Shown: positions 1-8,869, numbered from the stretch's first letter. The stretch is DNA of 64,000 nucleotides from Polynucleobacter sphagniphilus (GCF_001953355.1 NZ_MPIY01000003.1:1-64000); one strand, 5' to 3'. The notes: a model not told the origin generated them from the letters alone. Made by a program: numbers and translations.

Positions 1-30
1 GTATAGACAAGTAGTAAGTTTGATTTTTTT

Positions 31-47
31 AACTGCAAATTGCAGTT
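31..47. repeat. Perfect 8-bp inverted repeat
   Basis: AACTGCAA and TTGCAGTT are separated by one base. A run of seven T lies on the left side, so it does not have the layout of an intrinsic terminator in either direction. It sits in the sequence beyond the broken end of the IS element. No function is assigned. Confidence 0.4.
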
Positions 48-93
48 ACGGTATGGCTTTGCCTATCGCTGGAAAAAGTTCTTGCATTTAGTA

Positions 94-658
94 CGTTGTC
101 CGCCCGTATAACTGCCGGCTTACCTCGCCAAGCAATGATCTGATCTAAGCTACGAACTACTCGCTCTGCCGGCAATGAGAAGTCCACTTCAATACCTAAG
201 GCTTCACGATTAAAGTCATCAATCACATTAAACAGACGGATACTTCTGCCATCTTGCAACTGGTCATGCATAAAGTGACCGAAGGGAATCCCGCGGGACG
301 ATTGACCAGACTTGGTTAATACTCAGCGGCACGACCAATGCATCTGGCTTATCTCGCACCAAACGCTTACGGGGTTTGATGCGCAGGTTGAGCTCAAGCT
401 CGCGGTAAATCCGGTAGATGCGTTTGTGGTTCCATGTGTAGTTCTTGACATTGCGTAGATACAAATAACAAAGGCCAAACCCCCAACTGCGGTTGTTGTC
501 CGTTAAGCGGATCAGCCAGTTGGCAATGAGCTCGTTCTGCACATTGTTCTTCGCTTCATAGCGATAGCAGGTCTCGCTCACGCTAAAGATAGCGCAGGCC
601 AATCGAATGGGGATTGCCTTCTCTCTGACTGCCTTTTGGGCCATCTCACGTCTGTGAG
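94..658 (-). pseudogene. IS3-family transposase OrfB, broken
   Basis: The N-terminal HTH_21-like part (264-644) is followed in another frame by the start of the DDE integrase core (94-271). Three lesions are visible. First, after the orfA stop the expected -1 frame runs into a stop and coding resumes one base out, consistent with a one-base insertion near 655. Second, between the VWS of the conserved VWSMDFMHD motif and MHD there is extra sequence amounting to about 22 bases (near 271-297), which shifts the frame and removes the first catalytic Asp. Third, the gene ends after IRADN, so the third catalytic residue is missing. The second Asp (IRADN) remains. It cannot encode an active transposase. 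Confidence 0.85.
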
Positions 659-665
659 ATTGGGC

Positions 666-932
666 TCACCACTTTTTTGTGATGGCCTCGTTTAAGATCT
701 CCGCCTTGAGCTTCTCTTCGATGTACATCTTCTTAAGCCTGGCATTTTCAGCCTCAAGCTCCTTCATGCGGGCCATCATGGAAGTGTCCATGCCGCCATA
801 TTTAGAGCGCCACTTGTAGAAAGTAGCAGTGCTGATACCCAGTTCACGACAGATTTCTGGAACTGCTAGGCCAGCATCCACCCGTTTTAGGGCATCCATG
901 ATCTGGCTATCAGTAAATTTAGAACGCTTCAT
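666..932 (-). CDS. IS3-family transposase OrfA (HTH)
   Basis: This 88-residue protein has the transposase HTH_8 layout: a helix-turn-helix around residues 10-45 with the GISTATFYKWRSKYGG signature, then a leucine-zipper-like heptad region (MARMKELEAENARLKKMY). GAGGAG lies about six bases upstream of the start. The gene ends in an A6G run (672-678 on the plus strand as CTTTTTT), the usual slippery site for the -1 frameshift that makes the OrfAB fusion in this family. OrfA is intact, but its partner is not, so at most it could act as a DNA-binding regulator of related copies. Confidence 0.85.
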   Translation of the reverse strand: MKRSKFTDSQIMDALKRVDAGLAVPEICRELGISTATFYKWRSKYGGMDTSMMARMKELEAENARLKKMYIEEKLKAEILNEAITKKW

Positions 933-1003
933 GTAGAACTCCTCTATATTCGAGAAAATTCTACCTCTGAGCTCAGTTAACCTGTGGGGGGATTACCCGT
1001 GCA

Positions 1004-1291
1004 ATGACATATGCCGGATTCTTTCTAGCTGCCTGTGCGGTTTGGATGGTGACTGGTAGCGTAGAGGCAAGCATGATGAATGGATCAATTGAAGCTCAAA
1101 ACAATCCACATCAGATTCCAAATGAGCTCAATCCTAAATTTCCTCGCATTTACGAGAAATTAGAGGCAATGAAGACCAAGGCTGCTGGATTAATGGTTGA
1201 GTCTAGCGAGACATTGCATAGTCTGGCATTGAGCGGTCAAAAAATTAAAGATGTCCCAACCTACGATTACACAACAGGGACATCTAACTAA
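1004..1291 (+). CDS. Small secreted hypothetical protein, probably 5'-truncated
   Basis: The 95-residue product has a hydrophobic N-terminus (GFFLAACAVWMVTGSVEA) that could act as a signal peptide, then a polar, Lys/Glu-rich mature part. I do not recognise a family. No Shine-Dalgarno precedes ATG 1004, and the reading frame stays open upstream into IS sequence until a stop at 968. This suggests that insertion of the element removed the native promoter, ribosome site and possibly the first codons. A clear intrinsic terminator follows. Whether it is still expressed cannot be told. Confidence 0.5.
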   Translation: MTYAGFFLAACAVWMVTGSVEASMMNGSIEAQNNPHQIPNELNPKFPRIYEKLEAMKTKAAGLMVESSETLHSLALSGQKIKDVPTYDYTTGTSN

Positions 1292-1326
1292 ATTCAAAAT
1301 CTCAATGGCGTATTTTGGATATTGAC

Positions 1327-1351
1327 AACCACTCTTCGGGGTGGTTTTTTT
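1327..1351 (+). terminator. Rho-independent terminator
   Basis: AACCACTC and GGGTGGTT pair around a TTCG tetraloop and are followed by a T run. It closes the small gene at 1004. Confidence 0.85.
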
Positions 1352-1483
1352 GCCTGGAAACATCCAATGCTGGGTTTTTTAGGCTTGCCGCAGGTCAAGG
1401 ATCACTATTTCTATCAATGCTATGATTTCCCTAGATGCTTAAAGGGTATTTATAACTAAAAATATAGAAATAGGAGATAAGCG

Positions 1484-2539
1484 GTGACCTTACGCATGAC
1501 GAAATTGAGTCAATTGTTGCTTGCCTTATCCCTTTGCCTTGGCTTGGGTTCTGCCTTTGCAGCAAGCAAAATCCAAATGGCCGAATACATGATTCCTAGC
1601 GATACCGCTGGGATTTCGCTCTATGTGCGCAATAAGCATTTGGCTGGGATGAAGACATTCTCCCCGGAAAAGACCGTTCTCTATGTTCATGGTTCAACCT
1701 ACCCCGCCGAAACGGCTTTTGATCTGCCCCTTGGTGGAGTCTCTTGGATGGAGTACATGGCCGCCAGAGGTTACGACGTCTGGTTGGTGGATTTACGGGG
1801 TTACGGTAAATCAACTCGCCCCCCTGAGATGGATCAGCCTGCTGAACAAAATGCTCCTTTGGTAACTACCGATGTGGCAGTGAGGGATGTATCGAGCGCT
1901 GTCAATTACATTCTCGAGCAACGCCATATCGCCAAACTCAATTTGCTTGGCTGGTCTTGGGGCACCACCATCATGGGCAAGTACACCACCGAGCATAACG
2001 ATAAGGTGAATAAATTGGTGCTGTATGCACCGCAATGGTTGCGCCAAGGCGGACCATCCCTCACGGATAAAGGGGGAGTATTGGGAGCGTATCGCGTGGC
2101 TTCGGTAGCTGATGCAAAGGCGCGCTGGCTTACTGGGGTGCCCGAAGATGCCAAGAGCACACTCATTCCAGAAGGCTGGTTTGATCAATGGGCAAAAGCA
2201 ACCTTTGATACCGATCCTTGGGGCAGAAATCAAACGCCGCAAAAAGTGCGCGCCCCCAATGGCACTGTCAAAGATGTCCGCGAGTATTGGGCTGTAGGTA
2301 AGCCTGTTTATGACCCAGCTAACATCCACGTGCCAGTGATGTTGGTGCATGCGGAGTGGGATGCTGATTTACCAAGCTACATGCTTTATGAATACTATAC
2401 AAAGCTTGTCAATGCGCCATACAAAATTATGTTACAAATTAGCGAGGGCACTCATACCTTGATCATGGAAAAAAATCGGATGCTCATGTTTGCAGGGGTG
2501 CAAGAATTTTTAGACACCACATTTAAGCCTGAAAAATAA
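1484..2539 (+). CDS. Secreted alpha/beta hydrolase
   Basis: This 351-residue protein starts at GTG 1484, with AGGAGA about eight bases upstream; ATG 1496 is an in-frame alternative. Residues 1-27 form a signal peptide ending AFA-A. The fold markers are an oxyanion-type YVHGS (about 68-71), the nucleophile elbow GWSWG with Ser158, an acid in MLVHAEWDAD and a late His in SEGTHT. It should hydrolyse an ester, lactone or similar bond in the periplasm; the substrate is unknown. Only 45 bases separate it from the dehydrogenase genes, so a shared pathway, such as hydrolysis of a lactone made by the dehydrogenase, is possible but inferred. Confidence 0.85.
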   Translation: MTLRMTKLSQLLLALSLCLGLGSAFAASKIQMAEYMIPSDTAGISLYVRNKHLAGMKTFSPEKTVLYVHGSTYPAETAFDLPLGGVSWMEYMAARGYDVWLVDLRGYGKSTRPPEMDQPAEQNAPLVTTDVAVRDVSSAVNYILEQRHIAKLNLLGWSWGTTIMGKYTTEHNDKVNKLVLYAPQWLRQGGPSLTDKGGVLGAYRVASVADAKARWLTGVPEDAKSTLIPEGWFDQWAKATFDTDPWGRNQTPQKVRAPNGTVKDVREYWAVGKPVYDPANIHVPVMLVHAEWDADLPSYMLYEYYTKLVNAPYKIMLQISEGTHTLIMEKNRMLMFAGVQEFLDTTFKPEK

Positions 2540-2584
2540 AAACCAAGCTTTACTTTTTATGACTGACACATTCAAGGAATTCTG

Positions 2585-3310
2585 ATGGATGATACAAATC
2601 AAGATTTAAAAAATAGCTCACGTCGCCAGCTCCTCAAGGGAGCTCTGGTGGGTGGTGCCGTGATGGGTGCCCCGGGGGTATCCAGCGCACAATCGTTGCT
2701 TGTTCAAAAGAATGGAGACGCTAGCGCCCCAATCGCGGCTTATGTTTTTCTGACGCCAATCGAGGCTAGCTTTGTTGAGGCCTTCGTTGATCATATGGTA
2801 CCCGCCGATCAATTCACCCCCAAGGGCACTGATCTAGGTATCAATATTTTTATTGACCGCGCTTTAGCGGGTAGCTGGGGTAAAGGGGATCGCATGTATA
2901 TGCAAGGCCCCTGGTCAGTTGGGTTACCCACTCAGGGGTATCAGTCTCCTTTGTTGCCATCGCAGGTTTATCGCGCAGGTATTGCGGCAACTAATCAGCA
3001 CTGCGAATCGCTCTACGGCAAAACATTTGACTTGCTAGATACTTCTAAAAAAGAAGAGGTTTTGAAGTCTCTTGATTCTGGAAAAATGGTTTTTGAGGGC
3101 GGCCTCTCATCCAAGTTCTTTTTTGATATTGCCTATAAATCTGTTGTAGAGGGTTTATATGCTGATCCAATTTATGGCGGTAATAGCAATAAAGCGGCGT
3201 GGAAAATGATTGGCTTCCCAGGCGTAATTGAAACCAATGCACGCAATATCGTTGAGTATAAAAATAAGTTCTACCCAGGAAAAGTCTTGGGTATTGCGGA
3301 CGTCAGTTAA
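2585..3310 (+). CDS. Gluconate 2-dehydrogenase subunit 3 family protein (Tat-exported gamma-like subunit)
   Basis: The 241-residue protein begins with a twin-arginine signal (SRRQLLKG followed by an Ala/Gly-rich hydrophobic segment ending near VSSAQ). The body matches the small subunit of membrane FAD dehydrogenases such as gluconate, fructose and glucose dehydrogenase. In that family it escorts the folded flavoprotein through the Tat system. The next gene encodes the flavoprotein, which has no signal of its own, as expected for such a hitch-hiker pair. It lies nine bases upstream of that gene, in one operon. Confidence 0.85.
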   Translation: MDDTNQDLKNSSRRQLLKGALVGGAVMGAPGVSSAQSLLVQKNGDASAPIAAYVFLTPIEASFVEAFVDHMVPADQFTPKGTDLGINIFIDRALAGSWGKGDRMYMQGPWSVGLPTQGYQSPLLPSQVYRAGIAATNQHCESLYGKTFDLLDTSKKEEVLKSLDSGKMVFEGGLSSKFFFDIAYKSVVEGLYADPIYGGNSNKAAWKMIGFPGVIETNARNIVEYKNKFYPGKVLGIADVS

Positions 3311-3319
3311 GGCAAAGTC

Positions 3320-5089
3320 ATGGCAAAAAAACTTCCAGAAGTAGACGTTGTAATTGTTGGCATGGGATGGACTGGCGGCATTCTGTCAAAAGAGCTCTCC
3401 GAGAGCGGCTTAAAAGTGGTGGCCTTAGAGCGTGGTGCGCCACGCTCGGCAGAAGAAGATTTTTCTGTGCCGCATATTCGTGATGAGCTGCAATTTGGTA
3501 TTCGGCATGGCTTGATGCAAGACTTGCGCAGAGACACTTTAACGGTTCGCAATAACCCTAGTCAAACTGCATTGCCAATGCGCCAGCTAGGATCATTTTT
3601 GCTCGGCGAAGGCTTGGGCGGTGCGGGTGTTCACTGGAACGGTCATACTTGGCGTTGGACTGATATGGAGTTCAAGATTCGCTCGATGTACGAAGAGCGC
3701 TATGGCAAGAAGTTCATCCCTGACGATATGACAATTCAAGACTGGGGCATTACCTATGCAGAGCTCGAGCCTTACTATGACAAGTTTGAAAAAATTGCAG
3801 GTATTTCTGGGCAAGCAGGTAATCTCAATGGGCAAATAGTTGAGGGCGGTAATCCATTTGAGGCGCCACGTAAATCACCTTATCCGTTGCCGCCTCTAGA
3901 GCGTAGCTTGGCAAATGATTTATTCGCTGGCGCTACCAAAAGCATGGGACTACATCCTTTCCCAATGCCAGTTGCCAATGCTTCTAGACCTTATACCAAT
4001 CCAGATGGCGCTAAGCTGGGTCAATGTCAGTACTGTGGGTTTTGTGAACGTTTTGGCTGTGAAGCCAACGCCAAAGGAAGCCCATTAATCACAGTGATCC
4101 CTTTTGCAATGAAGCAGCCGACTTTTGAATTGCGCACACTTAGTGTGGTCAGTAAAGTGCATATGGATAAGCAAAAGAAAGTGGCTACTGGTGTAACTTA
4201 TACCAATTTGCAGACTGGGGAAGAGTTTTTTCAACCGGCAAAAATTGTGATTTTGGCGGCATATGGATTAAACAATACACATTTGATGCTGACTTCTGGT
4301 ATTGGCAAGCCCTACGATCCAGTGACGCAAAAAGGTGTGATTGGAAAAAATTATGCTTACCAAACAGGTGTTGGAGCCACACTGTTTTTTAATGACAAGA
4401 TCTTCAATCCCTTTATGTCCACTGGCGGCCTGACAACGCTAGTTGACGATTACAACGGCAACTGGAACTTCGATCGCTCCGGCCCTAACTTTGTTGGTGG
4501 TACCACTTTAAATGGCGGCATGTATGGTGGCCGTCCGATTGCTTTCCACCCAGTTCCTCCCGGCACGCCCAAGTGGGGTAAGGCTTGGAAAGAAGCGATG
4601 GCTAAGTGGTATTCACGCTCGATGACAATTAATTCGGCCGGTAGCGTCATGGCCAATCGCTATAACTATCTTGATTTAGACCCAACTTATAAGAATGCCT
4701 TGGGAATGCCATTGTTGCGCATGACCTTTGACTACAAGCCCAATGAGCATCGTCTTTCGGAATTCACGGCTCAAAAAATTAATGAAATTGCTAAGAGTCT
4801 GAATCCCGACTTCTTGAGTCCTGCGAAAGCAAAGACAGCACCATGGTCGGTCGTTCCATATCAAACCACTCACAATACGGGTGGAACCATTATGGGCACC
4901 AACCCAACCAATAGCGCGGTGAATAAGTACTGCCAATCATGGGATGCGCATAATTTATTCATTATGGGCGCCTCTTTGTTCTCGCATAACGCTGCCTACA
5001 ATCCCACTGGGCCAGTTGGTGCATTAGCCTATATGACTGTGGATGTCATTAAAAATCGCTATATCAAAAACCCTGGATCTTTAGTTTAA
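3320..5089 (+). CDS. GMC family FAD-dependent dehydrogenase, large subunit
   Basis: This 589-residue flavoprotein has an N-terminal ADP-binding motif (VVIVGMGWTGG, residues about 10-20) with the closing Glu in VVALERG, and the GMC C-terminal catalytic region (HNTGG, then SHNAAYNPTGP). It oxidises an alcohol, aldose or sugar acid in the periplasm and passes electrons to the cytochrome encoded next. Cys236, 239, 242 and 247 form a tight cluster; bacterial FAD glucose dehydrogenase alpha subunits carry a Cys cluster at a similar place that holds a 3Fe-4S centre. No signal peptide is present, so export with the preceding Tat subunit is inferred. The true substrate cannot be named from sequence. 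Confidence 0.9.
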   Translation: MAKKLPEVDVVIVGMGWTGGILSKELSESGLKVVALERGAPRSAEEDFSVPHIRDELQFGIRHGLMQDLRRDTLTVRNNPSQTALPMRQLGSFLLGEGLGGAGVHWNGHTWRWTDMEFKIRSMYEERYGKKFIPDDMTIQDWGITYAELEPYYDKFEKIAGISGQAGNLNGQIVEGGNPFEAPRKSPYPLPPLERSLANDLFAGATKSMGLHPFPMPVANASRPYTNPDGAKLGQCQYCGFCERFGCEANAKGSPLITVIPFAMKQPTFELRTLSVVSKVHMDKQKKVATGVTYTNLQTGEEFFQPAKIVILAAYGLNNTHLMLTSGIGKPYDPVTQKGVIGKNYAYQTGVGATLFFNDKIFNPFMSTGGLTTLVDDYNGNWNFDRSGPNFVGGTTLNGGMYGGRPIAFHPVPPGTPKWGKAWKEAMAKWYSRSMTINSAGSVMANRYNYLDLDPTYKNALGMPLLRMTFDYKPNEHRLSEFTAQKINEIAKSLNPDFLSPAKAKTAPWSVVPYQTTHNTGGTIMGTNPTNSAVNKYCQSWDAHNLFIMGASLFSHNAAYNPTGPVGALAYMTVDVIKNRYIKNPGSLV

Positions 5090-5101
5090 ATAGGTAAAGT
5101 A

Positions 5102-5464
5102 ATGCGCTATTTTTCATCATCATTGTTTCTCTTATGCCTTTTCTCACAGGCATCGTTTGCCCAAGACGTTGCTGTAGGCAAGAATGCTTTTCAAGAATGC
5201 GTTGCTTGCCACAGCATTAAGCCGGGTGAAAATTTATTGGGGCCGAGTTTGGCTGGAGTGTATGGGCGTCAGGCAGGAACTGTCGAAGGCTTTCGTTATT
5301 CAAGTGCCTTGAAGAAGAGTGGTATTACTTGGGATGAAAGTTCTTTAGATCAATACATTGCCAATCCTCAAGCCTTAGTTCCTGGTAGCCGCATGCCTTA
5401 CTCAGGTATGGCTGATGAGGCTGAACGCAAAAATCTCATCGCTTATTTAAAAACGCTGAATTAA
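5102..5464 (+). CDS. Periplasmic class I cytochrome c, one haem
   Basis: The 120-residue protein has a cleavable signal (to about residue 20, SFA-Q), one haem site CVACH (Cys33, Cys36, His37) and a likely Met ligand in PGSRMPYSG. It resembles soluble cytochrome c of the c2/c550 type. Its position directly after the GMC gene suggests that it takes electrons from the dehydrogenase. Gluconate and glucose dehydrogenases of this class usually have a three-haem cytochrome subunit, so this one is much smaller. The stop codon overlaps the stop of the convergent permease gene. Confidence 0.9.
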   Translation: MRYFSSSLFLLCLFSQASFAQDVAVGKNAFQECVACHSIKPGENLLGPSLAGVYGRQAGTVEGFRYSSALKKSGITWDESSLDQYIANPQALVPGSRMPYSGMADEAERKNLIAYLKTLN

Positions 5465-6819
5465 TTTTGACTTGCGCGTTTCCGAATGCTTTTGTAGAGC
5501 GGAATAAAGCCCAGCAGTAAACTACCAATAGCGATGGTTGAGGTGAGGGCATCAAACCCCTTGATGGCCATCACCGCAGCCCACCAAAGTGCCAGGGCCG
5601 ATAGCACTGGCCAAATGACCATGGTGATGGTCAGCTTAATAGATCCGAGCGCCTGTCTTCTAAAACACCAAGCACAGGCAAAGCCTGCTAGGCCATAGTA
5701 GTAGGCGGCCTGCACTCCAATAATGTTGATGGATGCCATCATCACATCAGCAATACTTTTGGAGCTGATCGATAGCAGCAAAAGTATTGCACCAATTGAG
5801 GCAATTAAAAAGGTCGCAGCATAAGGTGTTTTCCATTGGGCATGGACTTGAGACCAGCGAATATGAAAGATGCCTTCACGCGATTTAGAAAACATCGTCC
5901 TAGAAAATTGCAGCATGGAGGTTTCAATGGTGCCAATCGTCGAGAGGATGAGTGCTAGTACTGCTAGATAACTCCAAGGAGCGGGAAGCACCTTGTCAGC
6001 CACTGAAAAAATAATATTAGTACCCGATTGAGAAATTTCTTCGTTAGATAGTGCAAGTAAGGAGATGGTTGCAAACGCCGTGAAGGCGGCAATGATGACC
6101 AAAATGGCTCCGACAACTCCGTAACCTGGCGCTTTCTCTGGGTTTTTAGTTTCTTCGTTCAAATTAATCGAAACATCCCAGCCCCAAAAAAAGAAGAGTG
6201 CAATGACAGCGCCGTTTGCAAAACCACTGGGCGTAAAGGCGGAGGGCGAAAAGCTATGCCAAGAAAGTTCATGGAGCGCTGCGCCCCCAAAGCGGAAAAT
6301 CACTAACAGAGAAATGCCCGACAAAATAAGTAATTCAATTAAGGTCATCACAATCTGAACCTTGGCGGTCAGGCCAATACCCTTGACTACTAAGATGGTG
6401 ATTAGAGTAAGCCAAGCAACTGCACACAGGGTGACTGCCACTTGAGAGTCGGCATATTCGGGGCGCAATAGCAGCAGGGTGGCAGCCCCTGCAGGAATGC
6501 TAGCTGAGACCATAAATAGGGCAGAGGCAACTAGCAATGCCCAGCCAGCAAAAAATCCCAGGGAGGTGCCAAATATTTCGGTAACCCAGGCAAAGGATGC
6601 ACCTGAATTTGGGCGGTGCGCATTTAAATGCATATAGGCTAAAACGATGCCGACCATCATGAGGCCGCAATACAGAAGGCTGGCTGGCGCCAGGACGCCA
6701 ACGGCAGCTATGAGGGCTGCCATCGTTGCCGAAATACTAAAAGAGGGGGCTGAGCCGGCAACCCCAATAATGAGGGACTGAAAAATGCCTAACGTATCTT
6801 TTTTAAGCTCTGATGTCAT
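5461..6819 (-). CDS. APC family amino acid permease
   Basis: This 452-residue protein has about twelve membrane segments and the N-terminal APC signature region (GVAGSAPSFSISATMAAL). It is an inner-membrane amino acid or amine transporter; the substrate is not evident. It is convergent with the cytochrome c gene (four-base overlap of the ends) and transcribed alone. The gap to the next gene (6820-6934) is divergent and must hold both promoters; I see no clear operator in it. Confidence 0.8.
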   Translation of the reverse strand: MTSELKKDTLGIFQSLIIGVAGSAPSFSISATMAALIAAVGVLAPASLLYCGLMMVGIVLAYMHLNAHRPNSGASFAWVTEIFGTSLGFFAGWALLVASALFMVSASIPAGAATLLLLRPEYADSQVAVTLCAVAWLTLITILVVKGIGLTAKVQIVMTLIELLILSGISLLVIFRFGGAALHELSWHSFSPSAFTPSGFANGAVIALFFFWGWDVSINLNEETKNPEKAPGYGVVGAILVIIAAFTAFATISLLALSNEEISQSGTNIIFSVADKVLPAPWSYLAVLALILSTIGTIETSMLQFSRTMFSKSREGIFHIRWSQVHAQWKTPYAATFLIASIGAILLLLSISSKSIADVMMASINIIGVQAAYYYGLAGFACAWCFRRQALGSIKLTITMVIWPVLSALALWWAAVMAIKGFDALTSTIAIGSLLLGFIPLYKSIRKRASQN

Positions 6820-6934
6820 CGTTAAATTATCTTACGAGAGCTAGAAGTTTGCCAAGAATATCTTTAATTGATTTACTATTATTAGAAGCTGATTATCCCA
6901 GCATTGAATTACATATACTTTAATAGGAATCCAT

Positions 6935-7519
6935 ATGGCACTTACACGTTCAGTACTCATTTCACTTGGCACTGCATTTATATTGATGGGCCATGCGGCC
7001 TATGCCGATAGCACCAAGCCCTTGGTTGAGGATGCCATCGTAGTGGCTGAAAAGTATTCAGTCATGGAGGGCGCAGTAACAAAAATCGACTCTGCCACTC
7101 GCACAGTCACATTAAAAAATGAGCAAGGCGAAACACAGTTTGTTGCTAGTCATGCCATTAAGAACTTTCCCCAAATCAAAGTTGGCGATCATTTAAATAT
7201 CACTTTTGAGATCGGTGTTGCTGTTGAATTGCTCAATTCCAAGGGCAATATCCGCAAAGAAGATCAAACTACTACCGTTACTTCTGCGGCTCCTGGTGAC
7301 AAGCCAGCCGGTGCTGTAACTAACACTACATCAGTGATTACTGATGTCATGGAGATTGATAAAGCCAAACGTAATATTGCAGTGAAAGGGATGGATGGAG
7401 AGATTCATGTCATCCACATTAAGAATAAGAAATTATTTAAGCAAATTGCGCTACATGATCAAATTAAGGTGATTTATTTTGACGAGATGAAAGCAGCAAT
7501 CACAGCTCCCAAGAAATAA
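6935..7519 (+). CDS. Secreted hypothetical protein with a duplicated beta-rich domain
   Basis: The 194-residue product has a signal peptide ending AYA-D near residue 24. Two similar halves follow, each with a pattern like 'V..ID.A.RTVTLK....E..FV' and a K.GD/HDQIKV..F/YF ending, at roughly 45-105 and 125-185, joined by a Thr/Ala/Gly-rich linker. This looks like two small beta-barrel-like modules. I do not recognise a named family. AGGAAT precedes the ATG, and a strong terminator follows, so it is a single-gene unit. Confidence 0.7.
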   Translation: MALTRSVLISLGTAFILMGHAAYADSTKPLVEDAIVVAEKYSVMEGAVTKIDSATRTVTLKNEQGETQFVASHAIKNFPQIKVGDHLNITFEIGVAVELLNSKGNIRKEDQTTTVTSAAPGDKPAGAVTNTTSVITDVMEIDKAKRNIAVKGMDGEIHVIHIKNKKLFKQIALHDQIKVIYFDEMKAAITAPKK

Positions 7520-7542
7520 TGGAATGCTGATTTGATTCATAA

Positions 7543-7570
7543 ACACCAATCTACGGATTGGTGTTTTTTT
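7543..7570 (+). terminator. Rho-independent terminator
   Basis: ACACCAATC pairs with GATTGGTGT across a short loop and is followed by seven T. It ends the gene at 6935. Confidence 0.9.
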
Positions 7571-7644
7571 GAGTACATCCAATTGGCATGGTTTGATTTC
7601 GGGCGTAAGATAGAGCTAGATATTGCTTAAAGAAGGGTAATTTA

Positions 7645-8847
7645 ATGATTACAAACCCACACACCCCATTTTCGAAGAAGCTCCTTGTTACTGTACTTTC
7701 AGGATTCATTGCCGGTACCCCACTGGCATATGTGCAGGCACAACCCAATCCAAATGCACCTTCCGCTGCCACTCCGAGTGGGCCGATCTTAAATCAATCC
7801 CAACTGGGATCTTTAGTGGCACCCGTTGCTCTATACCCAGATTCATTATTAGCCCAGGTTCTCATTGCCGCAACTTATCCTTTGGAAGTGGCTGAAGCTG
7901 ATAATTGGCTGCGCAATAATGCACAGCTTACTGGCAGCGCTAGAGAAGAGGCATTAAAGACTCAGCCCTGGGATAACAGTGTCAAATCTTTAATTGAATT
8001 TCCCGATGCATTGAACTTAATGGGCAAGGATTTGGCGTGGACTCAAAAATTAGGCGATGCTTATCTGGCTCAACCAAAGGATTTATTTCAGGCAGTGCAG
8101 ACTTTGCGGGCTAAAGCGCAGGGTGCAAATAATCTCAAATCTGGTCCACAGCAAACAGTTAGCACTGAAAATCAGGATGGCCAAAAAATCATCGTGATTC
8201 AACCTACCAATCCTCAAGTGATTTATGTGCCTGCGTACAACCCGTATTTAGTGTATGGCCCCTGGCCTTATCCTGGTTACTATCCGCCACCCTTCTATCC
8301 TTATGCACCATCGCCAGGCGGCATGTTCTTTTCCTTTGGTGTTGGTTTGGCTGTTGGTGCTGCTCTTTGGGCGACGCCGCATTGGGGTAGCGGATCAGTG
8401 GTAATCAACAACACCACCTACAATAATTTCAATCATGGCTATAACAATGCCGCCAATATGGGTCCCAATCATTACGGCAATCAAAGTGATTGGAAGTACA
8501 ACCCAGCGCATCGCGCTAACGTGCCTTATTCCAACCCTGCACTAAATAATCGTTACGGCAATATCAATCAAAGCCATCAGGCTGCGACCCAGGCGGCACG
8601 TCAACAAAGTGCCCGTAATTACTGGAATCAAAATGCCAGCCCTCAGGAAAAGCAGGCTGCGCAACAAACGCGTGAGAACGCTCAAAAAGCTTGGAGTAAC
8701 GCTAGTGCACAACAAAAGCAAGCCGTACAAAACACTACAAAAGCTGTACAAAATAATCGGTCAACAGGCGCTCCACACGTGAATGCTGCCCCCCGTGAAG
8801 AGTTTAGAGGTGGTGGTGAAATGCGCGAGGGTGGATTCCGGAGATAA
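7645..8847 (+). CDS. DUF3300 domain-containing secreted protein
   Basis: This 400-residue protein has an N-terminal signal peptide (to about residue 32, VQA-Q). The DUF3300 region (about 50-190) carries the usual LVAPVALYPDSLLAQVL and EVAEADNWLR motifs, then the QVIYVPAYNPYLVYGPWPYP turn-rich block and a Gly-rich membrane-like stretch (about 225-245). The last 150 residues are low-complexity, rich in Asn, Gln and Ala, ending in GGGEMREGGFRR. The function of DUF3300 proteins is unknown; they are cell-envelope proteins of Proteobacteria. It is a single-gene unit between two terminators. Confidence 0.88.
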   Translation: MITNPHTPFSKKLLVTVLSGFIAGTPLAYVQAQPNPNAPSAATPSGPILNQSQLGSLVAPVALYPDSLLAQVLIAATYPLEVAEADNWLRNNAQLTGSAREEALKTQPWDNSVKSLIEFPDALNLMGKDLAWTQKLGDAYLAQPKDLFQAVQTLRAKAQGANNLKSGPQQTVSTENQDGQKIIVIQPTNPQVIYVPAYNPYLVYGPWPYPGYYPPPFYPYAPSPGGMFFSFGVGLAVGAALWATPHWGSGSVVINNTTYNNFNHGYNNAANMGPNHYGNQSDWKYNPAHRANVPYSNPALNNRYGNINQSHQAATQAARQQSARNYWNQNASPQEKQAAQQTRENAQKAWSNASAQQKQAVQNTTKAVQNNRSTGAPHVNAAPREEFRGGGEMREGGFRR

Positions 8848-8869
8848 CTCAGTAGCGTATGAATTTATA

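Larger units (their letters stand above)
94..1000 (-). mobile_element. Truncated, decayed IS3-family insertion element
   Basis: An IS3-type orfA followed by a broken orfB is read on the minus strand. The orfA side seems to end in the stretch 980-1003, just before the small gene at 1004, but I could not define the terminal inverted repeat. The orfB side stops abruptly at about position 94, in the middle of the conserved IRADNGPEY region, where unrelated sequence begins. The element therefore lacks its distal third and cannot be autonomous. Similarity to the IS407-like subgroup is from memory of OrfA sequences. Confidence 0.8.

Noticed and set aside
31..47. Perfect inverted repeat read as an intrinsic terminator
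   Set aside because: The T run precedes the hairpin on the plus strand and becomes an A run after it on the minus strand, so the polarity is wrong.
1811..2350. Long antisense frame (179 codons) on the minus strand inside the alpha/beta hydrolase gene
   Set aside because: It mirrors a well-supported gene, has no recognisable motif or ribosome site, and the composition is that of a shadow frame.
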